Source: an uncultured Prevotellaceae bacterium (GTDB taxonomy: Bacteria; Bacteroidota; Bacteroidia; Bacteroidales; Bacteroidaceae). Taken from it: 64,000 nucleotides of DNA. The position numbers were made by a program, and so were the translations under genes. The stretch's first letter is position 1. Each line of letters starts with the position of its first letter. The stretch covers positions 34,545 to 98,544 of the forward strand of contig CACYME010000011.1 of the NCBI GenBank assembly GCA_902775475.1. The letters run 5' to 3'. Positions 17,977-24,264 of the stretch are shown here, piece by piece. The notes under the pieces were generated by a model. It worked only from the letters and a program-made list of their open reading frames with translations. It had not been told where the DNA came from and searched no databases.

Positions 17977-18690
17977 ATGAAAATAGCTTTAATAGGCTAC
18001 GGCAAGATGGGCAAAATGATTGAAGAGATAGCCCGCAGCCGTGGTCATGAGATTGTGAGTATCATTGACATTGATAACCCCGAGGAGTTCGACAGCGACC
18101 GCTTCGCCACTGCCGACGTGGCCATCGAGTTCACCTCGCCCACCGCTGCCTTCGGCAACTACCTGAAGTGCTGGCAGCGCGGCGTGAAGGTGGTGAGCGG
18201 CAGCACTGGCTGGAAGAAGGACCACGAGGCCGACGTGCTGGAGCAGGTGCGCCAGGGGCAGACGCTCTTCTGGGCCTCGAACTTCAGCATCGGCGTGGCC
18301 ATCTTCTCTGCCGTGAACCGCTATCTGGCACGCATCATGAACCAGTTCCCGCAGTACGACGTGGAGCTGGAGGAGACCCACCACGTGCACAAGCTCGACC
18401 ACCCCAGCGGCACGGCCATCACGCTGGGCGAGGAGATCGTGGAGGCCATCGACCGCAAGACGGCCTGGGCCGAGGACACCACCGACCCCTCGCTGCTGCG
18501 CATCGACCACATCCGCCGGGGCGAGGTGCCCGGCATACACACCGTGCGCTACGACAGCGATGCCGACATCATCACCATCAGCCACTCGGCCCACTCGCGC
18601 CGGGGATTCGCCCTCGGTGCCGTGCTCGCTGCCGAGTACACCAAGGACCACCAGGGCCTGCTCACCATCAGCGACATGTTTAAGTTCTAA
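17977..18690 (+). CDS. dapB: 4-hydroxy-tetrahydrodipicolinate reductase
   Basis: 237 residues from the ATG at 17977; the open frame continues upstream into repeat B, but MKIALIGYGKMGKMIEE is the canonical start. It has the nucleotide-binding GYGKMGK loop, the central SGSTGW, the catalytic ELEETHHVHKLDHPSGTA (His-His plus Lys-Asp-PSGTA) and a C-terminal GLLTISDM. It makes tetrahydrodipicolinate with NAD(P)H in the lysine and meso-diaminopimelate pathway. The protein is short for the family, as is usual in Bacteroidetes. lepB follows after 18 bp in one operon. Confidence 0.96.
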   Translation: MKIALIGYGKMGKMIEEIARSRGHEIVSIIDIDNPEEFDSDRFATADVAIEFTSPTAAFGNYLKCWQRGVKVVSGSTGWKKDHEADVLEQVRQGQTLFWASNFSIGVAIFSAVNRYLARIMNQFPQYDVELEETHHVHKLDHPSGTAITLGEEIVEAIDRKTAWAEDTTDPSLLRIDHIRRGEVPGIHTVRYDSDADIITISHSAHSRRGFALGAVLAAEYTKDHQGLLTISDMFKF

Positions 18691-18708
18691 CCGACCACCT
18701 ATCTAAAA

Positions 18709-20223
18709 ATGAAAGCAAAAGAAAAGAAGCCGCTGAACATGAAGTGGCAATGGGCAAAGTTCGCCATCGTGCTCGTGCTCTACCTGCTGTTCCTCTACTG
18801 GCTGAAGTCGTGGCTCGGACTGATTGTCGTGCCCTTCATCTACGACGCCTATATCTCGAAGAAAATCAACTGGCAGTGGTGGAAGGAGAGCGAAGGCCCC
18901 GTGCGCTTCGTCATGTCGTGGGTCGATGCCATCGTCTTCGCCCTCGTCGCCGTCTACTTCATCAACCAGTTCTTCTTCCAGAACTATGTCATCCCCTCCA
19001 GCTCGCTCGAGAAGTCGCTGCTCACCGGCGACTACCTCTTCGTCTCGAAGCTGAGCTACGGCCCCCGCATCCCGCAGACGCCGCTCACCGTGCCCCTGAC
19101 TCAGCACACGCTGCCCGTAGGCGGCATCAAGAGCTACATCGAGTGGCCCCACTGGGACTATCGCCGCGTGAAGGGACTGGGCACCGTGCAGCTGAACGAC
19201 ATCGTGGTGTTCAACTACCCCGCCGGTGACACCATCTGCACCGAGCAGCCCTATCAGACCTACTACTACGACCTGTGCTACGACCTGGGCTATCAGGCCT
19301 ATGAGCAGGCCTACGGCATGCCTGAGAACATGGAGCAGCTGCTCGACTCCATTTCCGCCCAGGAGCGGCTCACCTTCTTCAGTCAGATATATGCCAGCGG
19401 CAAGGCTGCCGTACAGAACAACTGGCGACAGTTCGGCGACATCGACACCCGTCCTACCGACCGCCGCGAGAACTACGTGAAGCGCTGCGTGGGACTGCCC
19501 GGACAGACGCTGCAGATAAAGGACCGCATCATCTACCTCGACGGCAAGGCCAACAAGGAGCCCGACCTCGTGCAGTATGCCCACACCGTCGTCTTCCGCG
19601 AAGGCGCCGTCCTCACCGACGACTTCATGGAGGAGCAGGGCATTACCTGCGAAGACCTGGGCTATCCCAAGGGCTCGCAGGGCGACGACATCCGCTTCAA
19701 CCGCCGCACCGTCGTGGAGTCGATGCCGCTGACGAAGGCCGCCAAGGCCGCGTTGGAGAAGCGCACCGACCTGGTGGAGAGCGTGGCACTGAACACCACA
19801 CCGCCCGCCGGCGACTGGCGCAAGGTGTACCCCCAGAACGGCAACATGCACTGGACGCGCGACAACTACGGACCCATCTGGATTCCGAAGAAGGGACAGA
19901 GCATCGACCTCACGCTGGAGAACCTGCCCGTCTACGAGCGACCCATCCGGGCCTACGAGGGCAACAAGCTGGAAGTGAAGGACGGAAAGATTTTCATCAA
20001 CGGGAAGGAGAGCACGAAGTACACCTTCAAGCTCGACTACTACTGGATGATGGGCGACAACCGCCACAACTCGGCCGACTCGCGTTACTGGGGCTTCGTG
20101 CCCGAGGACCACATCGTGGGCAAGCCCATCTTCATCTGGTTCAGCAGCGACCCCGACCGCGGGCTCTTCTCCGGCGGCATTCGCTGGAGCCGTCTGTTCC
20201 GTTTCGTCGATAACATCAAGTAG
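18709..20223 (+). CDS. lepB: Signal peptidase I (S26A), long Bacteroidetes form
   Basis: 504 residues. Two N-terminal membrane helices (about 17-45 and 68-88) are followed by the catalytic box IPSSSLEKSL with nucleophile Ser99, NYVKRCVGLPG with general-base Lys258, and MMGDNRHNSADSRYWGFVPEDHIVG near the C-terminus. It cleaves signal peptides of exported proteins at the periplasmic face. The protein is about 180 residues longer than E. coli LepB; the extra length lies between the Ser and Lys boxes and between the Lys and box-E regions, which is common in this phylum. It follows dapB and precedes a shorter paralogue by 76 bp. Confidence 0.95.
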   Translation: MKAKEKKPLNMKWQWAKFAIVLVLYLLFLYWLKSWLGLIVVPFIYDAYISKKINWQWWKESEGPVRFVMSWVDAIVFALVAVYFINQFFFQNYVIPSSSLEKSLLTGDYLFVSKLSYGPRIPQTPLTVPLTQHTLPVGGIKSYIEWPHWDYRRVKGLGTVQLNDIVVFNYPAGDTICTEQPYQTYYYDLCYDLGYQAYEQAYGMPENMEQLLDSISAQERLTFFSQIYASGKAAVQNNWRQFGDIDTRPTDRRENYVKRCVGLPGQTLQIKDRIIYLDGKANKEPDLVQYAHTVVFREGAVLTDDFMEEQGITCEDLGYPKGSQGDDIRFNRRTVVESMPLTKAAKAALEKRTDLVESVALNTTPPAGDWRKVYPQNGNMHWTRDNYGPIWIPKKGQSIDLTLENLPVYERPIRAYEGNKLEVKDGKIFINGKESTKYTFKLDYYWMMGDNRHNSADSRYWGFVPEDHIVGKPIFIWFSSDPDRGLFSGGIRWSRLFRFVDNIK

Positions 20224-20299
20224 CCCTGTCCCCAAAAAGCTGTTCCCCAACCCCCTGTATTCCTATGCTGCAACAGCGTTGCAGCCCCACCAACGACCA

Positions 20300-20842
20300 A
20301 TGCTGAAGACCGCTAAATTCCTCCTCGCCCTCCTCGTGGCGCTTGTGCTGATGCTCTGCTTCAGGGCACTGGCATTCACCATCTGCACCGTCGAGGGCGA
20401 AGGCCTCAGCCCCGTGTTCCACCGTGGCGACCGCGTGCTGGTGAACCGCTGGAGCTACGGCCTGCGCGTCGGTGGCGGCGAGGGGCTCTTCAGCTATGGC
20501 CGCATAGGGCGTCGACCCATCAGCCGCGGCGACCTCGTGGCCTTCGAGAACCCGAAGGATGACAGCCAGGTGCTCATCTGCCGCTGCAAGGCCCTGCCCG
20601 GCGACACCATCCACCAGCCCGACGGCAACATCACCATTGTGCCCGGACTGGTGAACTGTGCCAACGCCGACCACTACTGGATGGAGGCCCTCAGCACCGA
20701 GAACCCCACCGACTCGCGCATCCTCGGCCCCATACCCGAACAGTTCATCATTGGCCGTGCCACCGCCATCGTCTTCAGCCACGACACCACCCAGCCGCTC
20801 TGGCGGGGATGGGACGGCGCACGCTTCCTCCTCGCCCTATGA
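20300..20842 (+). CDS. Short signal peptidase I-like protein, general-base Lys replaced by Cys
   Basis: 180 residues from the ATG at 20300. One N-terminal membrane helix (about 5-25) precedes VEGEGLSPVFHRGDRVLV with the nucleophile Ser37. At the box where LepB has K-R-x-V-G-L-P-G-D, this protein reads C94-R-C-K-A-L-P-G-D, so the general-base position is Cys94 and the only nearby Lys is three residues later. The box-E region is also weak (TDSRILGPIPEQFIIG). It may be a specialised or inactive partner of the long LepB encoded just upstream, with which it is probably cotranscribed. Confidence 0.85.
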   Translation: MLKTAKFLLALLVALVLMLCFRALAFTICTVEGEGLSPVFHRGDRVLVNRWSYGLRVGGGEGLFSYGRIGRRPISRGDLVAFENPKDDSQVLICRCKALPGDTIHQPDGNITIVPGLVNCANADHYWMEALSTENPTDSRILGPIPEQFIIGRATAIVFSHDTTQPLWRGWDGARFLLAL

Positions 20843-20871
20843 CACCTATGGGCTAACTCCCCCTCTCTTCA

Positions 20872-21582
20872 ATGCCCCAGAACAGCCAGCCTTCCCGCGT
20901 TCCCCTCCTCTCCACCACCTACTTCGGACCCGTGCAGTGGTACCAGAAGCTCTTTCGCTATCCCAGCGTCGTGATAGAGGCCCATGAGTCGTTCGTCAAG
21001 CAGACCTATCGCAACCGCTGCATCATCGCCACGGCGCAGGGAACGCAGGCGCTTACCGTGCCCGTGGTCCACGACCGCGAACAGGCCGACATCAGCCAGC
21101 TACGCATCAGCGACCACGGCAACTGGCGACATCTCCACTGGCAGGCCATCACTTCGGCCTATGGCGACTCTCCTTTCCTGGAATATTATGAGGACGACCT
21201 GCGACCCTTTTTCACCGAGTGCCGGTGGGAGCGCCTCCTTGACTTCAACGAGGCGATTATGCAAAAGATGTGTGAGCTGCTGGACCTGCGTCTTCACGTT
21301 ACAAACACAACAGAATACGTGAAGACCGATGACCCGCGTTTTTCAGATACAGTAGATTACGCAAAGACCGACGACCCTCGCATCACGGCCAGTCAAGTAA
21401 CCTCCACTGCCTCCCTTGTCGACTTCCGCCATGTCATCAGTCCCAAGCACCCTCTTCCTGATACTGACTTCCAGCCCCGTCCCTACTATCAGGTATTCTC
21501 CCAACGCCTCGGCTTCCTGCCCAATCTCAGCATCCTCGACCTGCTGCTCAACATGGGGCCGGAGGCCGTGTTCTTCCTGTAG
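20872..21582 (+). CDS. WbqC-like family protein with an inserted 14-residue duplication
   Basis: 236 residues. The family start LLSTTYFGPVQWYQKL and RNRCIIATAQGTQALTVPV match the WbqC-like family, described around lipopolysaccharide O-antigen loci but of unproven activity. Residues about 140-172 hold an odd hydrophilic stretch with a near-duplicate EYVKTDDPR...DYAKTDDPR. At DNA level this is a 42-bp period plus the inverted repeat GTCTTCACGT/ACGTGAAGAC (21290-21326), so it looks like an in-frame repeat insertion. It follows the lepB paralogue by 29 bp. Its stop codon abuts the convergent murI stop with no spacer. Confidence 0.8.
   Translation: MPQNSQPSRVPLLSTTYFGPVQWYQKLFRYPSVVIEAHESFVKQTYRNRCIIATAQGTQALTVPVVHDREQADISQLRISDHGNWRHLHWQAITSAYGDSPFLEYYEDDLRPFFTECRWERLLDFNEAIMQKMCELLDLRLHVTNTTEYVKTDDPRFSDTVDYAKTDDPRITASQVTSTASLVDFRHVISPKHPLPDTDFQPRPYYQVFSQRLGFLPNLSILDLLLNMGPEAVFFL
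21290..21380 (+). repeat. In-frame palindromic/tandem insertion within the WbqC-like gene
   Basis: GTCTTCACGT (21290-21299) is inverted at 21317-21326. The 26-bp segment starting 21313 recurs with changes at 21355, a 42-bp (14-codon) period. Confidence 0.65.
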
Positions 21583-22410
21583 CTATGCCAGGGTGATGCC
21601 CTCGGCCATGACGTCTTCGCCGCCGAGGAAGAGGTGGGCCTGCTGGCTGAACTTCGTGGGGTCTTCGGTAGTGAGGTAGCGGGTGGTGCCGCCCTTGGAA
21701 CAGCGCTGCTCCATGTCGGGGTGGCGATGCAGGTAGTCGTCGAGCGAACGGGCTACATAGGCTCCCTGGGCCACAATGGTGACCGTCTGGGGCATGTAGC
21801 GGCTGATTTTCTGGAGGAGGAGGGGATAGTGTGTGCAGGCGAGGATGGCGGCATCGATGAGCGGGTCGGCATCGATGAGCTGGTGGATGTACTTCTCAAC
21901 GAAGAAGTCGGCACCAGCAGACTGGGCCTCGTTGTATTCTACCAGGGGCACCCATAGCGGACAGGCCTGGCCGGTGACGGTGATGTCGGGGTGGAGCTTC
22001 TCTATCTCCATGCGGTAGCTGTGGCTCTTGATGGTGCCCTCGGTGGCGAGAATGCCCACGTGGCGGCTGCGGGTGAGGCCTCCGATGACCTCTGCCGTGG
22101 GGCGGATGATGCCGAGGACGCGACGCTCAGGGTCCCACAGGGGAAGGTCGTGCTGCTGGATGGTGCGCAGGGCCTTGGCGGAGGCGGTGTTGCAGGCCAG
22201 GATGACGAGGTGGCAACCCATCTGGAAGAGCCGGCTGACGGCCTGGCGCGTGAACTCGTAGACCACGCCGAAGGAGCGCGGCCCATAGGGAGCACGGGCA
22301 TTGTCGCCCAAATAGAGATAGTCGTACTGGGGAAGTTGCTGGCGGATGGCTTCAAGGATGGTGAGTCCGCCGTAGCCACTGTCGAAGATGCCGATGGGAC
22401 CCTCACTCAT
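21583..22410 (-). CDS. murI: Glutamate racemase
   Basis: 275 residues from the ATG at 22410; a GTG one codon upstream is possible. The two-domain racemase signature is complete: IGIFDSGYGGLTIL with the catalytic-site Asp-Ser, YLGDNARAPYG, ILACNTASA with the first catalytic Cys, and AILACTHYPLL with the second Cys-Thr-His. It interconverts L- and D-glutamate for peptidoglycan. It is the last gene of the minus-strand envelope cluster, 6 bp after ompH-1. Its start codon lies within TGATGAGTGATGAGTGAG-type repeats that also supply the ompH-1 stop. Confidence 0.97.
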   Translation of the reverse strand: MSEGPIGIFDSGYGGLTILEAIRQQLPQYDYLYLGDNARAPYGPRSFGVVYEFTRQAVSRLFQMGCHLVILACNTASAKALRTIQQHDLPLWDPERRVLGIIRPTAEVIGGLTRSRHVGILATEGTIKSHSYRMEIEKLHPDITVTGQACPLWVPLVEYNEAQSAGADFFVEKYIHQLIDADPLIDAAILACTHYPLLLQKISRYMPQTVTIVAQGAYVARSLDDYLHRHPDMEQRCSKGGTTRYLTTEDPTKFSQQAHLFLGGEDVMAEGITLA

Positions 22411-22440
22411 CACTCATCATTTATCACTTATCACTTTCAT
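22401..22440. repeat. GATAAGT/TGATGAG heptamers forming the ompH-1 stop and murI start
   Basis: On the minus strand the run is AAAGTGATAAGTGATAAATG followed by ATGAGTGATGAGTGAG. The final residues KVISDK and the stop of ompH-1, then the murI ATG-AGT-GAG, are all read from repeat units. Confidence 0.75.
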
Positions 22441-22956
22441 CACTTCCTGTGTGATGTCGATGGAGAAGTCGGGGTCGATGAAGGGACAGGCGTTGGAGTC
22501 GGTGTTGACGACCACGGCCAGCTGGTGCTGGCGTGCCACGGCGGCAATGGCCTCGCTGAGCCGCTGGCGCAGGGGGGCGAGGGCGTCGGTGCGGGCCTGC
22601 TGTAGCTCTTTCAGGCTCTGCTCCTTGAACTCGACATTGCGCTGCAGCAACTGTTGCAGCTCGGTCTGCCGTTTCAGCAGGATGGTGCGGGGGAAGTCCT
22701 TGCGACCATCGAGGAAGGCCTCGTACTTCTGGTTAAAATCGTCCTCGACGCGCTTTAGCTCCGTCTGGTAGGCCTGTCGCAGCGTGTCCATCTGGTTTTC
22801 CACAAGGGTATATTGCGGTATGCTGACGAGGACGCTGTCGTAGCTGAGATAGCCGATGAAGGTCTGCGCCCCTGCGGGGCTAAATGATAAATGATAAATG
22901 ATAAACGATAAAGCCAGAACCAAAAGGCTTCTTCTCTTAGAGATGCTACTATTCAT
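22417..22956 (-). CDS. OmpH/Skp-family periplasmic chaperone, copy 1
   Basis: 179 residues from the ATG at 22956, which has AAGGA about 10 bp upstream; ATGs at 22980 and 22989 are less likely. The signal peptide is ...LALSFIIYHLSFSPAGAQ, cut after AGA, and its hydrophobic part is encoded by TCATTTA heptamers. The mature part has an IGYLSYDSVL strand, a long charged coiled coil (about 50-130, rich in Q, E, K and L), and a closing strand. Skp-like chaperones hold unfolded outer membrane proteins on their way to BamA. Third of three ompH genes directly downstream of bamA. Confidence 0.88.
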   Translation of the reverse strand: MNSSISKRRSLLVLALSFIIYHLSFSPAGAQTFIGYLSYDSVLVSIPQYTLVENQMDTLRQAYQTELKRVEDDFNQKYEAFLDGRKDFPRTILLKRQTELQQLLQRNVEFKEQSLKELQQARTDALAPLRQRLSEAIAAVARQHQLAVVVNTDSNACPFIDPDFSIDITQEVMKVISDK

Positions 22957-23006
22957 AACGTTTGTTCCTTTTTGCTTCATTGCTATCATTTATCATTTAT
23001 CATTTA
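22881..23006. repeat. Heptamer-arm palindrome around the ompH-1 start
   Basis: TAAATGATAAATGATAAATG and further units at 22881-22912 face TATCATTTATCATTTATCA at 22984-23006. The start codon and N-terminal half of the signal peptide lie in the 71-bp spacer. The GC-rich mini-hairpin GCCCCTGCGGGGC adjoins the inner arm and encodes SPAGA, the cleavage site. Confidence 0.8.
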
Positions 23007-23019
23007 GGTCGAAGTCCGC

Positions 23020-23523
23020 CTATTTCAGTCCCAGCTTGGCCTTCACCTGAGCGGTGACGTCGGTGGAGAGCGTGGTGCTGATGTAGGGAATGCCTGCACC
23101 CATCTCCATGATGTAGACGTAGCTGCCCTCCTGTCCGATGACCTTGATGGCATCGACTACCTTGGAGGTGATGGCCTGCATCTTCTCCTGCTGAGCCTGT
23201 GCCAGTGCCTGCTGGTTGTCCTGATAGGTCTGCTGGATGCGCTGATAGAGGTCCTGCAGCTCCTGGTTGCGGCGCTGCTTGATGTTGTCGGGCAGGGTGG
23301 CCTCTTCCTTCTCGAAGGCCTCGGCCTTCTTCTGGAGCTCGTCCTGCATCTGCTTCAGGTCGGCCTCATACTGCTGCGTGAGCTTCTCGATCTCGCCGCG
23401 GGCGGTGGCAAACTCCGGCATGGCCTGAATGATTTCCTGGGTGTTGACGTGGCCAAACTTCTGGGCCGATGCGGTGGTGAAGCCGCAGATTGCGCACAGG
23501 GCGCAGATGATAAACTTTTTCAT
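23020..23523 (-). CDS. OmpH/Skp-family periplasmic chaperone, copy 2
   Basis: 167 residues from the ATG at 23523. It has an ordinary signal peptide (MKKFIICALCAICGFTTASA, cut before QKFGHV), unlike its two neighbours. The mature protein starts FGHVNTQEIIQAMPEF, a typical OmpH entry, then has a coiled coil (about 45-120, EKLTQQYEADLKQMQDELQK and on) and ends YISTTLSTDVTAQVKAKLGL. Predicted role: binding unfolded outer membrane proteins in the periplasm. It lies in the middle of the three-copy array and contains no repeat arm, so it shows what the unmodified family member looks like. Confidence 0.92.
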   Translation of the reverse strand: MKKFIICALCAICGFTTASAQKFGHVNTQEIIQAMPEFATARGEIEKLTQQYEADLKQMQDELQKKAEAFEKEEATLPDNIKQRRNQELQDLYQRIQQTYQDNQQALAQAQQEKMQAITSKVVDAIKVIGQEGSYVYIMEMGAGIPYISTTLSTDVTAQVKAKLGLK

Positions 23524-23564
23524 TGCTGTTGTTGTTATTGTTATTTCGTGATTTTTTCCGTTAT

Positions 23565-23616
23565 ATCGGCATGACGGCATAGCGTTATATCGTCGGGACG
23601 CTATTTCGCCATGTCG
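23565..23616. repeat. Inverted repeat between ompH-3 and ompH-2
   Basis: ATCGGCATGACGGCATAGCG (23565-23584) pairs at most positions with CGCTATTTCGCCATGTCG (23599-23616) across a 14-nt loop. It is a separate palindrome type in the same gene cluster. Confidence 0.6.
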
Positions 23617-23628
23617 TGGTGGCGCCTC

Positions 23629-24189
23629 TTAATTCGAGTAGCCCAGCTTGCGGAGCACCTCGTCGCTGATGTCAATCTTGGGCGAGCCGAAGATGATGCC
23701 AGTGTCGCTGGCGCGGTCGAGGACCAGCTGATAGCCGCGCAGGTCAGCCACGTCCTTCACGGCGTTGTAGACTTCCTCCTGGATGGGGTTCATCAGGGCG
23801 GTGCGCTTCTTGAAGAGCTCACCCTCGGGGCCGAAGTACTGGCGCTTCAGGTCGCTGGCCTGCTTCTCCTTCTCCATGATGGCGTCCTGGCGGGCTTTCT
23901 TCTGCTCAGCAGAGAGGAACACCACCTCGTTCTGGTAGTTCTTGTACATGGTCTGCGCCTCGGTGGTGAGGGCGTCAATCTCGGCCTGCCACTTCTTCGA
24001 CACCTGCGAAAGCTGCTCGTTGGCACGCTCGTAGGCCGGAATGTTCTTGAAGACGTAGTCCATGTCGACCAGGGCAAACTTCTGCGCCTGCGCTTCGCTA
24101 AATGATAAATGGCAAATGATAAATGATAATGCCAGCACCATCATCCATCTGTTATTCATCATTTTTGTTATTGTTCTTTTCATCTTCAT
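23629..24189 (-). CDS. OmpH/Skp-family periplasmic chaperone, copy 3
   Basis: 186 residues from the ATG at 24189 (MKMKRTITK). The signal peptide LALSFIICHLSFSEAQAQ has the same heptamer-encoded core as copy 1. The mature protein begins FALVDMDYVFKNIPAYERANEQL, then a coiled coil (about 60-140) and a C-terminal strand region with GIIFGSPKIDISDEVLRKLG. It is the first ompH gene after bamA in transcription order. The three copies are divergent in sequence, so they are old paralogues rather than recent duplicates, although copies 1 and 3 share the repeat-derived signal peptide. Confidence 0.92.
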   Translation of the reverse strand: MKMKRTITKMMNNRWMMVLALSFIICHLSFSEAQAQKFALVDMDYVFKNIPAYERANEQLSQVSKKWQAEIDALTTEAQTMYKNYQNEVVFLSAEQKKARQDAIMEKEKQASDLKRQYFGPEGELFKKRTALMNPIQEEVYNAVKDVADLRGYQLVLDRASDTGIIFGSPKIDISDEVLRKLGYSN

Positions 24190-24253
24190 AGTTTGTGATG
24201 CCGCTCCTTTTCGGCAATTGTCATTCATTTATTATTTATCATTTGTTGTTTAG
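24099..24253. repeat. Heptamer-arm palindrome around the ompH-3 start
   Basis: TAAATGATAAATGGCAAATG and further units (24099-24129) face 24218-24253 (TTGTCATTCATTTATTATTT onward). The outer end carries GGCCGAAGGCC (24254 onward) right after the bamA stop. The start codon lies in the 88-bp spacer and the inner arm encodes the signal peptide core. Confidence 0.78.
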
Positions 24254-24264
24254 GCCGAAGGCCG

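Noticed and set aside
18703-20250. A 515-codon minus-strand frame across lepB
   Set aside because: Antisense of a complete signal peptidase with all active-site boxes; no ribosome-binding site or family match.
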